From positions 1 through 9,123 of the forward strand of contig DATBFY010000704.1 in the NCBI GenBank assembly GCA_036558265.1: a DNA stretch of 9,123 nt, given 5' to 3'. Below are positions 6,380 through 9,123 of the stretch, in pieces. This DNA comes from RYN-433 sp036558265. GTDB lineage: Bacteria > Planctomycetota > Phycisphaerae > Tepidisphaerales > Tepidisphaeraceae. The number at the start of each line of letters is the position of its first letter. Positions within the stretch are counted from its first letter, which is position 1. The notes beneath the pieces are model-generated. The model was not told the origin of the DNA, did no database searches, and was given only the letters and a program-made list of their open reading frames with translations. Made by a program: the position numbers and the translations under genes.

Positions 6380-7435
6380 ATGAAGACCGTCGTGGTGACA
6401 GGTTCAAGCGGGCTGATCGGCTCCGAGGCGGTCACGTACTTCGACCGCCGCGGATGGCGGGTCGTCGGCGTGGACAACAATATGCGCGCCGACTTCTTCG
6501 GGCCCAGGGGCGACACGACCTGGAACCTCAATCGCCTGCTCAGCCAGACGCGCAACTTCAACTCGATCAACGGCGACATCCGCGACCGGGCCGCGATGAA
6601 AAAACTCATCGACGACGTGCGGCCCGACCTGATCGTCCACGCCGCTGCCCAGCCCAGTCACGACCTGGCGGCCAAACGGCCCTACGACGATTTCGACGTG
6701 AACGCCGTCGGCACGTTGAATTTGCTTGAATCCACGCGCCAGGCGCGGGACGCGGCGCTGTGCGACCCGGTCTTCATCTTCATGAGCACGAACAAGGTCT
6801 ACGGCGACGCCCCGAACGAATTGCCGCTCAAGGAGCTGCCCACGCGGTGGGAGTACGCCCGCGAGGAGGACTTTCACGGCATCCGCGAGGACTTCCGCGT
6901 CGATCGCTGCCTGCACAGCATCTTCGGCGCGAGCAAGGTGGCGGCGGACGTGATGACCCAGGAGTATGGCAAGTACTTCGGCATGAAGACCGGTACCTTT
7001 CGGGGCGGGTGCCTGACCGGGCCGAACCACAGCGGCGTCGAGCTGCACGGTTTTTTGAATTACCTCTTCAAGGTCGCCAGGGAGGGGGGCAAGTACAGCA
7101 TCTTCGGCTACAAGGGCAAGCAGGTCCGCGACAACATCCACAGCTTCGACGTGATCAGCGCGTTCGAGACGTTCGCCAACGACCCGCGGCCCGGCGAGGT
7201 CTACAACCTGGGTGGCTGCCGCGGCAACTCGTGCAGCATGCTGGAGGCGATCGAGGCGGCTCAAGGGTTGACCGGGAAGCGGATGCAGACGACCTACGTG
7301 GATCAGAACCGCAAGGGCGACCACATCTGCTACATCAGCGACATGGGCAAGTTCCGCCGGGATTATCCGGCGTGGAACATCACCAAACCATTGGCACAGA
7401 TTTATAAGGAGCTGGTTGAAGGCTCGACTGATTGA
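6380..7435 (+). CDS. CDP-tyvelose/paratose 2-epimerase-like SDR protein
   Basis: A 351-residue extended short-chain dehydrogenase that resembles the CDP-tyvelose 2-epimerase (TyvA/RfbE) group, as recalled from family features. It has the Rossmann loop TGSSGLIGS (7-15), Asp32 for NAD binding, NINGDIRD-type strand NSINGDIRD (61-69), the group-typical STNKVYGD (136-143), GKQVRD (246-251) and YNLGG...NSCSMLEA (275-290). CDP-tyvelose 2-epimerase inverts C2 of a 3,6-dideoxyhexose. No CDP-glucose dehydratase or related genes are in the window, so the real substrate is uncertain. The catalytic Tyr of YxxxK is replaced: the sequence is IFGASK with Phe182 and Lys186. I recall relatives with LFGASK, so this is probably a feature of a subfamily and not damage. 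ATG 6380 has GAGGT five bases upstream and begins at the first strand. It is co-directional with the GT2 before and the glycosyltransferase after, possibly one transcript. Confidence 0.85.
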   Translation: MKTVVVTGSSGLIGSEAVTYFDRRGWRVVGVDNNMRADFFGPRGDTTWNLNRLLSQTRNFNSINGDIRDRAAMKKLIDDVRPDLIVHAAAQPSHDLAAKRPYDDFDVNAVGTLNLLESTRQARDAALCDPVFIFMSTNKVYGDAPNELPLKELPTRWEYAREEDFHGIREDFRVDRCLHSIFGASKVAADVMTQEYGKYFGMKTGTFRGGCLTGPNHSGVELHGFLNYLFKVAREGGKYSIFGYKGKQVRDNIHSFDVISAFETFANDPRPGEVYNLGGCRGNSCSMLEAIEAAQGLTGKRMQTTYVDQNRKGDHICYISDMGKFRRDYPAWNITKPLAQIYKELVEGSTD

Positions 7436-7443
7436 GCAGGTTC

Positions 7444-7502
7444 CGTAGCACGGGCGCCCCGCCCGTGTTCCTCTCCGACACGGGCGAGGCGCCCGTGCTA
7501 CG
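7444..7502. repeat. Nested palindromic GC-rich repeat (dispersed element)
   Basis: Two 24-base arms, 7444-7467 and 7479-7502, are inverted copies with one mismatch and an 11-base centre (7468-7478). Each arm is itself a hairpin: CACGGGCG-CCC-CGCCCGTG on the left and CACGGGCG-AGG-CGCCCGTG on the right. The element can therefore fold as one long stem or two small ones. Its core resembles GTAGCACGGGCG repeats that I recall as dispersed in planctomycete and verrucomicrobial genomes, often mis-annotated as peptides such as STGVSPV; here a chance frame reads STGAPPV and DTGEAPVL. I see only this copy in the window. It fills almost the whole 69-base gap between two genes. Confidence 0.85.
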
Positions 7503-7504
7503 AA

Positions 7505-8551
7505 ATGCACTATGTATTCCTGAGCACCGGTTCCTGGGAGGGCAATGCCAGCATGGTCCGCCCGCGCGAGCTGGGGCGCGAGCTGATCGCGCGCGGGATC
7601 GACGTGACGTATGCCGTCGATGACGTCGAATACAATCGCAAGAGCCTGAATCTCGATCCCAAGGCCAGGATCGTCTTCACGTCAAAACTCGGGGGCTTCT
7701 CGCAGATCGCCGCCCGCCGGCGGACGCTCAAGGATCTCAAGCCCGACTTTGTGCACGTGCTCAACCCCGCCCCCAAGACCGCCGCCGCGCTCTGGGGTAG
7801 TCGCTGGCGCGTCGTCGGCGACTGGGATGAGTGGCCCGCGATGCGCCCCTCTCGCCCGGTCAAGCACGCGATGGAGAGGTATCTCGACCGGTGGCTCCGC
7901 AATCGCTCGGTGCGCGTGGTCGTCGCGAGCCGGTATCTACAGGAGCAGTTCCGCGGGCGCTTCGGTCTGGACGCCGCCTACATCCCCTACGCCGCCTATC
8001 TGCCGGATCACCCATCGACCACGTCGCCGTTTACGCAGCGCACGGCGGTCTACATGGGCAATCTCTACCCCGCGTACGATCACGACCTGCTCTTCGACGC
8101 TGCGGTCCAACTCAAAGCCCGCGGGCGCATGCCGCCGATCATCTTCCTCGGCCACGGCCCGGACCTGGAGAAATGGCGCGGGTTCGTCAAGGAACAGGGC
8201 CTCTGGAACGTGGACGTCCCCGGCTACACGACCGGCGAGGAACTGTGGCGTCGCCTGCGCCACGCGCACGTGCTGCTGTTCCCGATCCGCCCGACGATCC
8301 TCAACCTGGCGCGCTGCCCGAGCAAGACGTTCGCCTATGCCCAGGCGCGGCGGCCGGTCATCACCAACCGCGTCGGAGAGAGCCCGGAGGTCCTAGGCGA
8401 GAAGGCCACCTACGTCAATGCGACCGCCGATGCGTTCGCCAATGCAATCGAAGATGCGATGTCCCGTGAGCTTGCAGACGTGGATTATGGCGTCGAAGCG
8501 CACAACTGGGGCGCGCGGGCGGATGCGTTGCTGGGTGTTCTACCGAAGTGA
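7505..8551 (+). CDS. Divergent GT4-like glycosyltransferase (GT-B fold)
   Basis: A 348-residue protein that reads as a GT-B glycosyltransferase. The N-terminal domain starts HYVFLSTGSWEGNASMVRPRELGRELIARG, followed by PDFVHVLNP (80-88). The linker to the donor domain has AVYMGNLYPAYDHDLLFDA (181-199), then IIFLGHGPDLEKW (212-224), DVPGYT and LLFPIRPTILNLARCPSKTFAYAQARRPVITN. The last stretch aligns by eye with the GT4 donor-site helix (PSKLFEYMAAGKPVV type), but the conserved Glu is Ala (FAY). There is no E-x7-E. It may act with other residues or be an altered enzyme. ATG 7505 keeps the first strand, yet its upstream region is the palindromic repeat and holds no normally spaced ribosome site. 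ATG 7553 has GGGAGGG at 7536-7542 but would delete the first strand, so I keep 7505. It probably depends on transcription from the gene before it. No terminator is evident after it. Confidence 0.8.
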   Translation: MHYVFLSTGSWEGNASMVRPRELGRELIARGIDVTYAVDDVEYNRKSLNLDPKARIVFTSKLGGFSQIAARRRTLKDLKPDFVHVLNPAPKTAAALWGSRWRVVGDWDEWPAMRPSRPVKHAMERYLDRWLRNRSVRVVVASRYLQEQFRGRFGLDAAYIPYAAYLPDHPSTTSPFTQRTAVYMGNLYPAYDHDLLFDAAVQLKARGRMPPIIFLGHGPDLEKWRGFVKEQGLWNVDVPGYTTGEELWRRLRHAHVLLFPIRPTILNLARCPSKTFAYAQARRPVITNRVGESPEVLGEKATYVNATADAFANAIEDAMSRELADVDYGVEAHNWGARADALLGVLPK

Positions 8552-8592
8552 CGACCTCGACAAACTGGCGACCCTGTCACCCCGACAACGGT

Positions 8593-8598
8593 TACAAT
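8593..8598 (+). promoter_or_regulatory. Possible -10 element before the last gene
   Basis: TACAAT lies 27 bases before the ATG at 8626 and matches the -10 consensus in five of six bases, preceded by GT. I find no -35 hexamer at the right distance, so this is weak. The 74-base gap otherwise holds only the ribosome site AAAGGA (8615-8620). Confidence 0.25.
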
Positions 8599-8625
8599 CC
8601 CCCACCACCGGACGAAAGGACCCCT

Positions 8626-9123
8626 ATGGTCGAGCGCAGCCGCGTGCGGGGAACGTATCGGTTCGTCACGCTATCGATCATCGTGCCGCTCGCGTGCATC
8701 GCGGGGCTCAAGCCGGCAAAGGGTGCGCCCGCATCGCAGCCGGCGCAGGCGCCGCCGTCCGCCAGCGGCAGGGTCATCGACGACCGGACGGGCCTGCCCG
8801 TCGCCGAGTTCACCGTCACGTTCGGGGACGAGGGATCCATCCCGTACTGGCAGCATTCGAACGCCCGGCGGTTCGGCAATGGAACTTTCGATTATGACTT
8901 GCCCCCCTATTTCGATGGCAAGGAGTACCGCATCCAGGTGCGGGCCAAGGGCTACAAAGCCGCCGCGTCGCGGGTGATGCGCCGTACCGAAACGGCGGTG
9001 AAACTCGAATTCCGCCTCGTGCCGCCCGACCGTTTCGCCGCGCGGGTGATCCTGCCCGACGGCCGGCCCGCCGCGGGCGCGGCCATGCGCGTGGTCACCC
9101 CGGGAGAGTACTTGCGGGTTTCC
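8626..9123 (+). CDS. Exported protein with carboxypeptidase-regulatory-like repeats, 5' part
   Basis: The frame opens at ATG 8626, with AAAGGA five bases upstream, and is still open at the window's end after 166 codons. Residues 1-34 look like a signal peptide: basic start MVERSRVRGTYR, hydrophobic FVTLSIIVPLACIAGL, then a cleavage region near AKGA. The Cys in PLAC does not fit a lipobox well. A short Ala, Pro and Gln linker follows (APASQPAQAPPSA). Residues about 47-130 are a carboxypeptidase-regulatory-like beta-sandwich: SGRVIDDRTGLPVAEFTVTF, later YRIQVRAKGYKAA and KLEFRLVP. A second repeat begins at about 136 with FAARVILPDGRPAAGAAMRVV. Such repeats are common in large cell-surface proteins of planctomycetes. 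It may be unrelated to the glycosyltransferases, with which it shares only direction. The full size and function lie beyond the window. Confidence 0.85.
   Translation, partial: MVERSRVRGTYRFVTLSIIVPLACIAGLKPAKGAPASQPAQAPPSASGRVIDDRTGLPVAEFTVTFGDEGSIPYWQHSNARRFGNGTFDYDLPPYFDGKEYRIQVRAKGYKAAASRVMRRTETAVKLEFRLVPPDRFAARVILPDGRPAAGAAMRVVTPGEYLRVS

Noticed and set aside
7444..7502. CRISPR-like repeat
   Set aside because: There are only two inverted arms with an 11-base centre and no regular array of spacers.
6404..7510. Long minus-strand open frame opposite the 2-epimerase-like gene
   Set aside because: No domain or start signal; it is the antisense shadow of a well-supported gene and even runs into the palindromic repeat.
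7432..7623. Small protein beginning MSRFRSTGAPPV
   Set aside because: This is the translation of the palindromic repeat, a known source of false small genes, and it overlaps the glycosyltransferase start.

Overview
The window is high-GC bacterial DNA that looks like a member of the Planctomycetota, possibly class Phycisphaerae. Three things suggest this: a PEP-CTERM protein ending in VPEP, a short hydrophobic stretch and an arginine cluster; large secreted proteins with LamG and carboxypeptidase-regulatory-like domains; and a dispersed palindromic GC-rich repeat (7444-7502) of a kind I recall from planctomycete and verrucomicrobial genomes. The assignment is an inference from gene content; there is no rRNA or marker gene here.

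Left part (1-1763): the 3' end of a secreted LamG (concanavalin-like jellyroll) protein, then an AT-rich promoter island, then a complete PEP-CTERM secreted protein closed by a strong intrinsic terminator.

Middle and right part (1786-8551): six consecutive genes for surface polysaccharide synthesis. They are a GT4 glycosyltransferase (minus), a second GT4 (plus), an extended-SDR nucleotide-sugar epimerase/dehydratase (minus), a GT2 glycosyltransferase (plus), a CDP-tyvelose/paratose 2-epimerase-like SDR (plus) and a third, divergent GT4-like glycosyltransferase (plus). The two SDR enzymes would make or convert nucleotide sugars and the four transferases would assemble a glycan. No flippase, polymerase, initiating sugar-phosphate transferase or exosortase lies in the window, so this is part of a larger locus or a dispersed one. 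PEP-CTERM proteins are known to co-occur with exopolysaccharide loci, which fits the neighbourhood.

Right edge (8626-9123): the 5' end of an exported protein with carboxypeptidase-regulatory-like beta-sandwich repeats, running off the window.

The most interesting non-coding structures are a symmetric divergent promoter pair between the two GT4 genes (3030-3120), two overlapping palindromes in the leader of the 2-epimerase-like gene (6341-6366), and a nested palindromic repeat that ends two bases before the start codon of the last glycosyltransferase (7444-7502) and displaces its ribosome binding site. Two enzymes lack residues normally thought catalytic: Phe in place of Tyr in the YxxxK motif of the 2-epimerase-like SDR, and no acidic residue at the usual GT4 position of the last glycosyltransferase. 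I found no clear case for a wholly new system. These are the points worth checking.
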